NCBI GenBank assembly: GCA_963546395.1
Contig: CAUUMS010000001.1
Coordinates: 186,001-250,000, forward strand
Length of the DNA: 64,000 bases
Reading direction: 5' to 3'
From: Bacteroides_D sp963546395
GTDB lineage: Bacteria > Bacteroidota > Bacteroidia > Bacteroidales > CAJPTX01
Below the pieces are notes generated by a model, which saw only the letters and a program-made list of their open reading frames with translations, was not told the origin of the DNA and searched no databases. Below, piece by piece: positions 17,174 to 24,836 of the stretch (the stretch's first letter is position 1; each line of letters opens with the position of its first letter). The position numbers were made by a program, and so were the translations under genes.

Positions 17174-17563
17174 CTAGTGGTGCGGCAGTGGCTTGAGCAG
17201 TGCCCGAACGCTCAGCAACAGCGTGAGCGTGTAGCAGATGAGTACCGTTGCCACGAAAGATATCCTACACTCTGGGATGAAATAGAGCCCGGCAGCCACA
17301 AATGCGATATCCACCAAAAGTCGGACTACAGCGACCACTGACATCCTAGTCATCAGCCGTTTGGTTCCCCCTTGCACCAGGCGGCGCATATAGCGCACCG
17401 AAAACACTCCCACGAGTAGGAAGAATGCGGGTACCAACGGGAATGCGGTAAAGTACCCATCTAGCAGCCCACGCCGCAGACAGTAGCCCCATAGCAGCGA
17501 GGCCACCAGCAAGATCACACCGAGCACCACAGCAAAGCGCCCGGAGCCATTCCCCCAGGCCAC
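17174..17563 (-). CDS. Small membrane protein downstream of bactofilin
   Basis: The 129-aa protein has about four hydrophobic segments (residues of about 8-27, 38-57, 74-93 and 97-119) separated by short Arg/Lys-rich loops such as RYMRRLVQGGTKR, so it is an integral inner-membrane protein with positively charged cytoplasmic loops. It has no recognisable motif. The start is GTG 17563, which shares its G with the bactofilin stop (TAGTG), so the two are translationally coupled. In Bacteroidota a bactofilin is often followed by small membrane proteins and the F-type ATP synthase genes; here nothing of the ATP synthase follows, and panB comes next. I cannot assign a function. Confidence 0.75.
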   Translation of the reverse strand: MAWGNGSGRFAVVLGVILLVASLLWGYCLRRGLLDGYFTAFPLVPAFFLLVGVFSVRYMRRLVQGGTKRLMTRMSVVAVVRLLVDIAFVAAGLYFIPECRISFVATVLICYTLTLLLSVRALLKPLPHH

Positions 17564-17976
17564 TACGCCACCGGTTGGGGCTCGTTCACCACATTCGCAC
17601 GCCTAGGAGCCCCTGCCTCACTGTGCGTATCCTGCCCCATCGTGCACGTACCCGTAAAGATGCTACCTGGCTCTATGGAAAGCTTCTTGGTCGATATCTC
17701 CCCGTAGAGCTGCGAAGAGCTCTTGAGGGCCAACAGTTCCTGTACAGCTAGCTTCCCCTTCAGGTAGCCTGATACGTCGCAGTTGCGACACGCTACCTCG
17801 CCGTCCACGCGCCCCTTCTCACCTATCACCAGCTTCCCCTGCACGCTCACATTGCCCACTACAGATCCGTCAATGCGCAGATCGCCCTGGCATATCACCT
17901 CCCCGCGAATCTCTGTCCCCCCTGCTATCTGGCTGATGCTATTGGACATCACCTGAATCTCATTTCCCTTGGCCAT
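17563..17976 (-). CDS. Bactofilin (polymer-forming cytoskeletal protein)
   Basis: The 137-aa protein is a bactofilin, a beta-helical protein that polymerises without nucleotide into membrane-associated filaments used for cell shape and for positioning wall enzymes. Between short disordered ends lies the family core at about residues 15-115, with repeating six-to-seven residue rungs such as GEVICQGDLRIDGSVVGNVS, GKLVIGEKGRVDGEV and LYGEISTKKLSIEPGSIFTG. It starts at ATG 17976, 36 nt after the OsmC stop, and is coupled to the membrane protein gene through TAGTG. No M23 peptidase partner is next to it. Confidence 0.92.
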   Translation of the reverse strand: MAKGNEIQVMSNSISQIAGGTEIRGEVICQGDLRIDGSVVGNVSVQGKLVIGEKGRVDGEVACRNCDVSGYLKGKLAVQELLALKSSSQLYGEISTKKLSIEPGSIFTGTCTMGQDTHSEAGAPRRANVVNEPQPVA

Positions 17977-18012
17977 TGCTACTCGTAGTTTATGATGACT
18001 GGGTGCAGGGCA

Positions 18013-18435
18013 TCAAGCCCCCTCACCATTGGCAAACACGAACACCACCTGCTTCTCCACCTCCTGTGCGAGGCTCCGGTACACCGGGCATGCCTCCGAG
18101 GCGAGTTGCAGGATACGCTTCTGCTTTTCGTCGTATGCAGGCCCCTCCACGTGCAACTCCATGCGCACACCCGCCAGACGGATAGGCTTACGATGGAGGG
18201 TGAAACTCACTCCCGCCTGCAACTTCCCCACAGGGATCCCATGCACACCCGCAGCGTGCCCTATCGAGCTCAGCATGCACGAGGCCATCGAGATAACCAA
18301 CAGCTGCATTGGGCTAAAAGCGTCCGGATTACTCTCCTCCGCCCCATGCGCATGGATCACCAGTGGCCCTTGCCCTCCAGGCTGTGCTACCTGCGACCGT
18401 AAATCCCCTTTGTACTCAACAAGAATGGGCTCCAT
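18013..18435 (-). CDS. OsmC/Ohr-family protein
   Basis: The 140-aa protein is an OsmC-like thiol peroxidase. Start ATG 18435 gives the family length; the longer frame adds unrelated residues. The two redox Cys are present: one in VISMASCMLSSIG near residue 59 and one in ASEACPVYRSLA near residue 118, in the spacing expected for OsmC proteins that reduce organic hydroperoxides. The C-terminus is shorter than in Ohr. It precedes bactofilin by 36 nt and could share its transcript. Substrate and the thiol that recycles it are not known. Confidence 0.88.
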   Translation of the reverse strand: MEPILVEYKGDLRSQVAQPGGQGPLVIHAHGAEESNPDAFSPMQLLVISMASCMLSSIGHAAGVHGIPVGKLQAGVSFTLHRKPIRLAGVRMELHVEGPAYDEKQKRILQLASEACPVYRSLAQEVEKQVVFVFANGEGA

Positions 18436-18658
18436 ATTCGGCTGTACACGCGCTGCATTTGAATAACCTCGCGAATATAGCCCACTTTTGGTACAATGCG
18501 AGGGCGCCGCAATACGCAATTCCCGCACATTGCACATCTCGGGGTATCCCCTCCCAATGCATGAGCCCCGCTATCTGACAAGTAAAATGCCCCTCGAAAA
18601 CGATATGCAGCCAACGGGTTACGCAGCCATTTACAGCGTATAACTCCCGCCCGCATCA

Positions 18659-18674
18659 TCCGTGAGCTCACGGA
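18659..18674. repeat. Perfect 16-nt palindrome TCCGTGAGCTCACGGA
   Basis: It sits 18 nt beyond the stop of the ABC-class ATPase gene in the gap before osmC. As RNA it could form only a five-to-six bp stem; as DNA it could be a dimer-protein site. No matching second copy was noticed. Confidence 0.3.
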
Positions 18675-18691
18675 CAGATATCGGGGATAAC

Positions 18692-20392
18692 CTACCCGAT
18701 CCGCAGCAATCGATAGCGGTTGACCGCAGCGCAAAATTCCTGCGGGCGGGGCAAGGCCAGGTTACCGGGGTGACCCGTGTACGGCGATATCGCATGCAGC
18801 CCGTGCTTGGCTACACGCTCGTACATCAGCTTTACAGCCTCAGCCAGGGTTGTACGCCCATCAAGGAAGTGCTCCCGATAGTATTCTATCATCACGGCGA
18901 TGCATCGTGCCTGGGCCGCATCCACCAGCTGCTCGAGACCCGAGAGATCCACCTCCTGATGCCCGTACAGAATCAAATCGTCGCCCTTAGCCCTTATGCG
19001 AGCCTCACGGCCATCGTGGGGCCATCCGCTTGGCAGAGGCACCCGAGGCCGCGAGCAAACCACCCTGGCACCAGTCGCTCGCTCTGTCGTCCCGGCATGC
19101 GTTTCCGCAATCCGTTTCGCCTGCTGCGTGACATCCTTTGGGCAGTACTCATCCATCATGATCACACGATCCGCCACGCCGAAGTAATCCCCCGAGCCGC
19201 CTACAATCAACACCGTCGACACCCCCTCCTCATCGTACAGGGCCCGCACCCGATCCACGAATGGAGTTATCGGCTCCTTCTCCTGGGCCACCAACTGGCG
19301 CATACGCTCATCGCGGATCATAAAATTCGTCGCCGACGTATCCTCATCGATGAGCAATGCCGAGGCCCCAGCCTCCAGGGCCTCCATCACATTTGCCGCC
19401 TGCGAGGTGCTACCACTTGCGTTCTCCGTCGAGAAATGCCCCGTGTCCTTACCCCCAGGTAGATTATTGATAAACGGGCTGATATCCACTCCAGCCACGC
19501 TACGCCCATCCTCCGATCGGATCTTCACCGCATCCGCGCGTGTGATGACAAACTCCCGGCCATCACCCGCGACATGGTTGTACACCCCACGTTCTAGAGC
19601 CCTTAGCAGCGTGGATTTACCATGGTATCCACCACCCACAATCAGCGTAACACCCTCGGCGATCCCCATTCCCACGAGCTGACCACCACTCGGCAGGTCT
19701 ACCGTCCGCTCCAGACTCTCTGGGCTGCGAAATCGCACCCCCTCTCGCATGGGTCTATCTGAGACACCGCTCTCGCGTGGCAGTACAGCACCATTCGCCA
19801 CAAAGGCCACCAGCCCCTCTTCCCGTAGCCAAGTCCTCACGTGCTCCTGATCTACCACCAGGGCCACCTGGCTCTCAAGGGCCTCCCTATCGATATTGGC
19901 AAACAGCAGGGCCCGTTGCGCCATACGTGGGAGAACCTCTATGAGCACATCCGCTGCGGCACGTCCCAGTATACGTCGCCCTGCGGCTGGCAAGCTCACC
20001 TCAAAGCGAGCCTCCACCCGATGCGCATCGATGAGCACCGACGTACGCTCTAGGATCTCCTGCCCGCAACGATCGATAGACACCCGACCGCTGCCCGGCC
20101 CGTGCTCTCCGGCTCCATACCGATGGGCCTCCTGCCAGAATATGCGGGACAGAAAGTCGGACACCGCCACCACCTTGCAGTGCGAATCGAGCAGAGCCTC
20201 TGGAAATCCCGCCGTGCGCCGATCCACAGCCAGGCGCATCTTCGATGGGGGAGCGAATGGATCGGACTGCACATGATCCACAAACAGGCTAAACTGCCCT
20301 AGGGCATACTCACCCTTCAGCCGCTTATAGGCCGGGTAGCCAGCTCCATCCATGGCGAGCAGCATCCGCCATAATTCATCCTGACTCCTCAT
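18692..20392 (-). CDS. ABC-class ATPase domain protein (PF09818-like)
   Basis: The 566-aa protein resembles the 'predicted ATPase of the ABC class' family, which occurs without any membrane part. The P-loop is VGGGYHGKSTLLRAL at about residues 252-266, an LLIDEDTSATNFMIRD Walker B region lies near 355-370, and VLIVGGSGDYFGVADRVIMM follows near 405. The N-terminal third (LKGEYALGQFSLFVDHVQ) is also family-specific. I chose ATG 20392, preceded by a GGGAGAG ribosome site; an ATG six codons earlier (20410) is possible. The cellular role of the family is not established. It ends the run HU-SPOR, metallopeptidase, dus, ATPase. Confidence 0.85.
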   Translation of the reverse strand: MRSQDELWRMLLAMDGAGYPAYKRLKGEYALGQFSLFVDHVQSDPFAPPSKMRLAVDRRTAGFPEALLDSHCKVVAVSDFLSRIFWQEAHRYGAGEHGPGSGRVSIDRCGQEILERTSVLIDAHRVEARFEVSLPAAGRRILGRAAADVLIEVLPRMAQRALLFANIDREALESQVALVVDQEHVRTWLREEGLVAFVANGAVLPRESGVSDRPMREGVRFRSPESLERTVDLPSGGQLVGMGIAEGVTLIVGGGYHGKSTLLRALERGVYNHVAGDGREFVITRADAVKIRSEDGRSVAGVDISPFINNLPGGKDTGHFSTENASGSTSQAANVMEALEAGASALLIDEDTSATNFMIRDERMRQLVAQEKEPITPFVDRVRALYDEEGVSTVLIVGGSGDYFGVADRVIMMDEYCPKDVTQQAKRIAETHAGTTERATGARVVCSRPRVPLPSGWPHDGREARIRAKGDDLILYGHQEVDLSGLEQLVDAAQARCIAVMIEYYREHFLDGRTTLAEAVKLMYERVAKHGLHAISPYTGHPGNLALPRPQEFCAAVNRYRLLRIG

Positions 20393-20416
20393 CGCTCTCC
20401 CGCGCTCCATTGCACC

Positions 20417-21478
20417 TCAAAGGCTCACGCAGCCCAGCTCTATTCCTGCGCCCACGCCCGGCCATGGGGAATTCGTGTCATCTCCCTCGGGCACCCAATC
20501 GCTGTACACCTCCCCGATCTCCCGCAGCATCGCCTCCAGGGCCAGCGGATCCGTCTCCGTCAGCAGCTTCAATCGCCGCTCCTTGAAGTGGGGCAGCCCC
20601 TTGAAGTAGCACCCCAGGTGACGGCGTATCTCGAATATCCCCCGTCCTGGCCCTTTGGAATCGAGCGACAGTTGCAGATGCTCCAGAGCCACCTCCACTC
20701 GTTCGGCAATACCCGCTGGGGGCAGCTCCTGCCCCGTCTCCAGCAGATGGCGCACCTCACGAAATATCCACGGTTTGCCGTACGTAGCTCGCCCTATCAT
20801 CACCCCATCCACCCCGTACGTATCAAAAGCTGCCTTCGCCGCCCGGGCACTATCGATGTCCCCATTACCCACAATCGGGATTCGAACCCGGGGATTACGC
20901 CGCACGGCAGCTATGGCCTCCCAGTCGGCCCGACCGCTATAGAGTTGCGCCCGCGTGCGACCATGCACCGTGAGCATAGCCACGCCCACATCTTGCAGAC
21001 GCTCGGCCAGATCGCCAATCACAATGTGCTCAGCATCCCAGCCCAGGCGCGTCTTCACTGTGACCGGGTAGTGCGCCACCCGCACAACAGCCGCCGTCAT
21101 GGCCACCAGCCCCTCCACGTCGCGCAGCATGCCTGCCCCAGCCCCACGTCCGGCGATCTTCTTCACCGGGCAGCCGAAATTGAGATCAATCACATCGGGC
21201 TGCGCCTCATTCACCATCTCAGCCGCCGCCACCATGCTCTCCAGGTGCTGCCCGTAGATCTGTATCCCCGCCGGGCGTTCCGCATCCGCCAGCCGCAACT
21301 TGGCCACCGACGTGCGAGCCCCACGTATGAGCCCGTCGGCATTCACGAACTCCGTGAACACCATATCAGCCCCATACCGCTTGCAGAGGAGCCGGAACGA
21401 CTGATCCGTCACATCCTCCATCGGGGCGAGGAGCAGCGGACGATCCGGGAGTTCCAATGTGCCCACCCGCACCGACAT
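20417..21478 (-). CDS. dus: tRNA-dihydrouridine synthase (DusB-like)
   Basis: The 353-aa FMN enzyme reduces uridines in the tRNA D-loop. Conserved parts are LLLAPMEDVTDQSFRLLCKR near residue 16, FTEFVNADGL, IDLNFGCPVKKIAGRGAG with the catalytic Cys near residue 105, VKTRLGWD, LTVHGRTRAQLYSG, VGNGDI and GVMIGRATYGKPWIF. The GCPVKKI form and length point to DusB rather than DusA or DusC. It starts at ATG 21478, 5 nt after the metallopeptidase gene, so it is in the same transcript. Confidence 0.93.
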   Translation of the reverse strand: MSVRVGTLELPDRPLLLAPMEDVTDQSFRLLCKRYGADMVFTEFVNADGLIRGARTSVAKLRLADAERPAGIQIYGQHLESMVAAAEMVNEAQPDVIDLNFGCPVKKIAGRGAGAGMLRDVEGLVAMTAAVVRVAHYPVTVKTRLGWDAEHIVIGDLAERLQDVGVAMLTVHGRTRAQLYSGRADWEAIAAVRRNPRVRIPIVGNGDIDSARAAKAAFDTYGVDGVMIGRATYGKPWIFREVRHLLETGQELPPAGIAERVEVALEHLQLSLDSKGPGRGIFEIRRHLGCYFKGLPHFKERRLKLLTETDPLALEAMLREIGEVYSDWVPEGDDTNSPWPGVGAGIELGCVSL

Positions 21479-21483
21479 CGCAC

Positions 21484-22179
21484 CTAGAACAACCTGGGGA
21501 TACTGGGACTGAACTCGTTCATATCATCATCGAGCAACCGGGCATCACGTCCCAGGTAGGAGGATAGCAGCTGCCAGAACTCCATGCTATGATCCAGATG
21601 ATTCAGATGCGCCAGCTCATGCCAGATTAGGTAATTCAGGAACTCCTCAGGCAACAGCATGGCGAAGAGCGAGAAGCTGAGGATATTGTTCGATGAGCAG
21701 CTCCCCCAGCGACGCAGGGTGTCCTTCACGCGGACACCGTTGTAGCGAATCCAGAACTTGTTGGCCCGCTCGGCCACGTAGCCTGGCAGCAGCATACGCG
21801 CCTCGTAGCGAAGCACCTTCTTGAGCACCTCGAACGCAAAGCGTTGAATCTTGTAGTCGTCGATGTTATCCCGCCGGGGCATTGTGATGAACACCCCCGT
21901 CCCGTCGATGTTCACCCCCAGCCGCGTACTTGCGCTTGCGTAGTAGTGGAACGTCATGGTATGCGTCCGGAACCCCTCCCCGATGGGGGTCATCACCGGT
22001 AGCTCCTGCAGATTCTGCAGGTCGGCGATGAGCTTCTGCATCTCCGGTAGTGCGATAATGCGCTCCAGCGGCACCCCCCGAGGGTAGGTCACCTCTGGCG
22101 GCGCATAGTACGACCGCGTAAGCACCACATCCTTCACCCCGCGGCGCGGGCGGTAGATGATCTCAACTCCGTCCGACAT
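21484..22179 (-). CDS. YgjP-like zinc metallopeptidase
   Basis: The 231-aa protein belongs to the YgjP/DUF45 (M48-related) group. The zinc site HELAHLNHLDHSMEFW at about residues 191-206 carries HExxH and a third His five to seven residues further. RWGSCSSNNILSFS at about 160-175 is the other family hallmark. No signal peptide or membrane segment is visible, so it is cytoplasmic. The physiological substrate of the family is unknown. It lies between the HU-SPOR gene (31-nt gap) and dus (5-nt gap), an arrangement that suggests co-transcription but no clear shared task. Confidence 0.85.
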   Translation of the reverse strand: MSDGVEIIYRPRRGVKDVVLTRSYYAPPEVTYPRGVPLERIIALPEMQKLIADLQNLQELPVMTPIGEGFRTHTMTFHYYASASTRLGVNIDGTGVFITMPRRDNIDDYKIQRFAFEVLKKVLRYEARMLLPGYVAERANKFWIRYNGVRVKDTLRRWGSCSSNNILSFSLFAMLLPEEFLNYLIWHELAHLNHLDHSMEFWQLLSSYLGRDARLLDDDMNEFSPSIPRLF

Positions 22180-22210
22180 CGGCAGCTAATATCGCCCTGG
22201 CATCCCTACA

Positions 22211-23869
22211 TTACTGCTCCAAAATCCAAGCTTGCGGGTACTGTGGTTGTAGCGCGGCCAAAGCGTTGGCCGCTGCGCTCCGGCTGCTAAAGGAGGCCAC
22301 CGCCACCGCGCTCATGCCCGATGACTGCTCAATAATCACCGACTTGAATCCCTCCTCCGCCATCATCTGGGAGAACTGCTCCGCATACTCGCTATTGCGG
22401 AAGCTCCCCAGCACGATGTGGTACGGCATGGAGGCATCCACCGAGAGTGTCCCCTCCTCAGCACGCTGAGGTGCCGGGGCAGGCTCAGGTTCTGGGGCTG
22501 GCTGTGCCGGCGTTTCAGGCTCACTCGGCGCAGCTTGCGCCGTCACGCTATCACCCCCTTGCGTGGCTCGTGCCTGGAAATCGCGCTGCAAATCGCTCGC
22601 CGCAGGCTCAACGGCCGGCTCTGGGGTCTCAGTAGGTGCTGGCAACGTGCTGGGAGGCAGACTAGCCTGCAACGGGTTCCGATGGAGCAGTTGTGCCAAC
22701 TGGCCCTGCAAGCGCATCTCGAGCGCCGGATCCATCCAATGGCAGTAGGCCCAGAATCCGCCACCCCCCAGCAGCAACAGTAGCAGCAGCGTGAGAACAA
22801 CGCGCTTGGCGCGACCCTTGCGGGGCTTCACCTTCGCATCCACGTCATCCTGCGAGGCCACCGAAACAGGCGGAACGCTGCAATTGGTGAACCGCGAACC
22901 CTCCTCCGCCGCAGGAGCATTCGCCCCGTAGCCCGTGGAGGTCTGCGCATCGTCGCTCGCCGCTCCCGTGGATGGGGCCGGCTCGCTAGGGGTTGTGTAA
23001 TCTGTGGTGCCCCAACTCGAGTACGAGCTGGGGGTATATGCCTGTGTCTCCTCAGCCGGCGTGGTGAACGATCCGCCAAACGTGGCCCCCGTATCCGACT
23101 GCGAATCCGTTGGTGTCGACGTAGTCTCGGCTCCCGTGCTGGGTGCCGTGTAATCCGTGCTCCCCCACCCTGAGTACGAGCTCGACGTGTATGCTGAAGT
23201 CTCCGTGGCGGGGGTCGTAAACGTATCCCCAAACCCCGAGTCAGTAGCAGCCGTCGAGGCCGTGGGCATCGATGGCGTTTCGCTCGTCGGGAACGTATAT
23301 CCGCCCGCGTCTACACCCGTATTCGTCTGCTCCGTGGGGCTAAAGTCAAAGCTCAGCACAGGCTCCGGATCGGGCGTAAATGGCGTATACCCCATCCCGC
23401 TATCCGTCGCGCCCGCACCCGTGTCGCTGCCAAACGTGGGGGCATTCCATGTCCCGCTGTCGAAACCCACAGAGGGACTAGGCGTAGTGTCAATCTCAGG
23501 CACCGGTGCACTCCACGAGCCCACCGTAGGGGTTGCAGCCCCGCCCTGGGGCTCGAAGGTCAGCATCCCCCCCATCTCTCTCCGCAGCGAGCCCAAGCCT
23601 GGCAGCCAGCACGAGCCCCCCGTGGAGAGCTCGCCCTCTATCTGATTCACCAGCTGCTGCGCATACGCTCTCGCATCGGCGTGCGAGAGACCCATCGACT
23701 GGGCGATGTATCCATCTAGCACCCCATCGTTGTGCCGCAAGAAGGGGCTAAACGTCAGCAACGCCACGTCCAGCACCATAGCATTATCCTGCCGCAGAAA
23801 CGCTCCGAGCCCGGGGAGAATCAGCCGCGTATTCGAACGCAGGGCAGCCTCCACTATCGATAGATCCAT
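22211..23869 (-). CDS. HU/CCDC81-like and SPOR-domain protein, single-pass membrane
   Basis: The 552-aa protein has four parts: an N-terminal domain of about 110 residues resembling the HU-CCDC81 tandem domain of Bacteroidota (TRLILPGLGAFL, then WLPGLGSLRRE), a long Thr/Ser/Pro-rich linker at about 115-345, a membrane segment at about 357-377 (VVLTLLLLLLLGGGGFWAY), and a C-terminal SPOR domain at about 473-552 (YHIVLGSFRNSEYAEQFSQM). SPOR domains bind denuded glycan strands at division septa, so the C-terminal half is periplasmic. The linker contains two near-identical tandem units (about 216-245 and 267-296, core SYSxWGxTDYT). Likely division- or envelope-related; the exact role is not known. 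Confidence 0.87.
   Translation of the reverse strand: MDLSIVEAALRSNTRLILPGLGAFLRQDNAMVLDVALLTFSPFLRHNDGVLDGYIAQSMGLSHADARAYAQQLVNQIEGELSTGGSCWLPGLGSLRREMGGMLTFEPQGGAATPTVGSWSAPVPEIDTTPSPSVGFDSGTWNAPTFGSDTGAGATDSGMGYTPFTPDPEPVLSFDFSPTEQTNTGVDAGGYTFPTSETPSMPTASTAATDSGFGDTFTTPATETSAYTSSSYSGWGSTDYTAPSTGAETTSTPTDSQSDTGATFGGSFTTPAEETQAYTPSSYSSWGTTDYTTPSEPAPSTGAASDDAQTSTGYGANAPAAEEGSRFTNCSVPPVSVASQDDVDAKVKPRKGRAKRVVLTLLLLLLLGGGGFWAYCHWMDPALEMRLQGQLAQLLHRNPLQASLPPSTLPAPTETPEPAVEPAASDLQRDFQARATQGGDSVTAQAAPSEPETPAQPAPEPEPAPAPQRAEEGTLSVDASMPYHIVLGSFRNSEYAEQFSQMMAEEGFKSVIIEQSSGMSAVAVASFSSRSAAANALAALQPQYPQAWILEQ
22982..23224 (-). repeat. Tandem coding repeat inside the HU-SPOR linker
   Basis: Residues of about 216-245 and 267-296 read TFTTPATETSAYTSSSYSGW and SFTTPAEETQAYTPSSYSSW with the same continuation, GSTDYTAPS and GTTDYTTPS. 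The unit is about 51 residues long with its spacer. This is an internal duplication in a disordered linker. Confidence 0.6.
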
Positions 23870-24115
23870 ACGCCGTACCTTCCTAGTATCCTTGACGGGT
23901 CACGCCCGATGGCCCCCACCATCCCTCCACCGGAATCAACGCCATGCACGCCCAATGGAACGGAATTGCTCCACCAAGTGTTACACACCACCGCCGTCCT
24001 CTGCGCATCGCGCCTGCGGCAAGCAGGCTCAACGACACGCCGAAGCATCGCCGCGCGGCGCCAAATCCAGCTCTGGCATCGCAGGGCATCCACGCCCCAG
24101 GATGCGCAAAGGTAG

Positions 24116-24796
24116 CTATTCCTCGGAAGGTGTCGAGGCACCCGTGGTGCCCTCCTCGTAGAGCTCAGCCGGTGGAGCCTCCAGGCCCACATGCTTTACC
24201 CACGCCTCTTCAGCCAGTTTCAGCACATCGGCCTGCGACACGCTCATGCTCACGCTCCAGAAAGCCTCGGCGAAATGGAAGTCCTTCACCTGCACGCCCA
24301 TCGAGGCCAGGCGGCTCCGCACCCAATCCTCCCGGAACGATTCCCACACCACCATCTGCACCTTGATAAGATCCCCATCCTTCGCGTAGTCGGGAATGTC
24401 ATTCTTGGCGATGTTGTCATCGAGCTTCCACTCGCCAGCCACACGTGTCAGCGCCTGAATGCCCGATCGTTTCAGGCGGCGACGCATCCCATGCACGGGT
24501 ATTCGGGCGTAGTAGGCGTTGGCCCCGACGTAGTCGTACAGGGTGATCCCGCGCTCCTTCACCTTCTCCTGAAGTGCCGCGTCGGGGATGGCCTCAAACT
24601 GCACCAGCACGTAGTAATTCCCCTCTAGGGGTGCGCCCAGCGCCTGACGGGCGAGCTTGGTGCTCCGCCGCACCTGCTTCACGTTGGGTGTCAGAGTCAC
24701 CGTGTGCTGCCCCAGCTTAACGGGCTCCAGCGCATTGGCCACCATTCCGCCCCACAGCAAGAGCAGCGCAGCCATCAAACTCATTAGCACTCTCAT
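24116..24796 (-). CDS. Secreted protein resembling a free-standing subtilase (S8) propeptide
   Basis: The 226-aa protein starts at ATG 24796 with a signal peptide (MRVLMSLMAALLLLWGGMVA, cleavage near NALE). Residues of about 45-110 (NYYVLVQFEAIPDAALQEKV, then GITLYDYVGANAYYARIP) look like the N-terminal prodomain of Bacteroidota subtilisin-like proteases, and the following part (VKVQMVVWESFREDWVRSRL, then AFWSVSMSVSQADVLKLAE) looks like its continuation. No Asp/His/Ser protease domain follows: the frame closes at 24116 with ASTPSEE and there are only 246 nt to the next gene. Propeptides of this fold act as foldases and inhibitors, so an inhibitor role is a possibility, not a finding. It begins 41 nt after dnaB and may share its transcript. 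Confidence 0.65.
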   Translation of the reverse strand: MRVLMSLMAALLLLWGGMVANALEPVKLGQHTVTLTPNVKQVRRSTKLARQALGAPLEGNYYVLVQFEAIPDAALQEKVKERGITLYDYVGANAYYARIPVHGMRRRLKRSGIQALTRVAGEWKLDDNIAKNDIPDYAKDGDLIKVQMVVWESFREDWVRSRLASMGVQVKDFHFAEAFWSVSMSVSQADVLKLAEEAWVKHVGLEAPPAELYEEGTTGASTPSEE

Positions 24797-24836
24797 AGTC
24801 CTTAGTCTATTATTCTGACAGGTGCAAACTTGTTGC

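Noticed and set aside
20588..21487. Plus-strand 299-codon open frame
   Set aside because: It is fully antisense to dus, which has clear family motifs; the frame reads as His/Arg/Pro-rich shadow sequence.
23925..23968. Possible fourth, degenerate copy of the peptide-like element (minus strand)
   Set aside because: CAATTCC...CCATTGGGC...GTTGAT resembles copy C but the reading frame is broken and the match is short; it could be chance.
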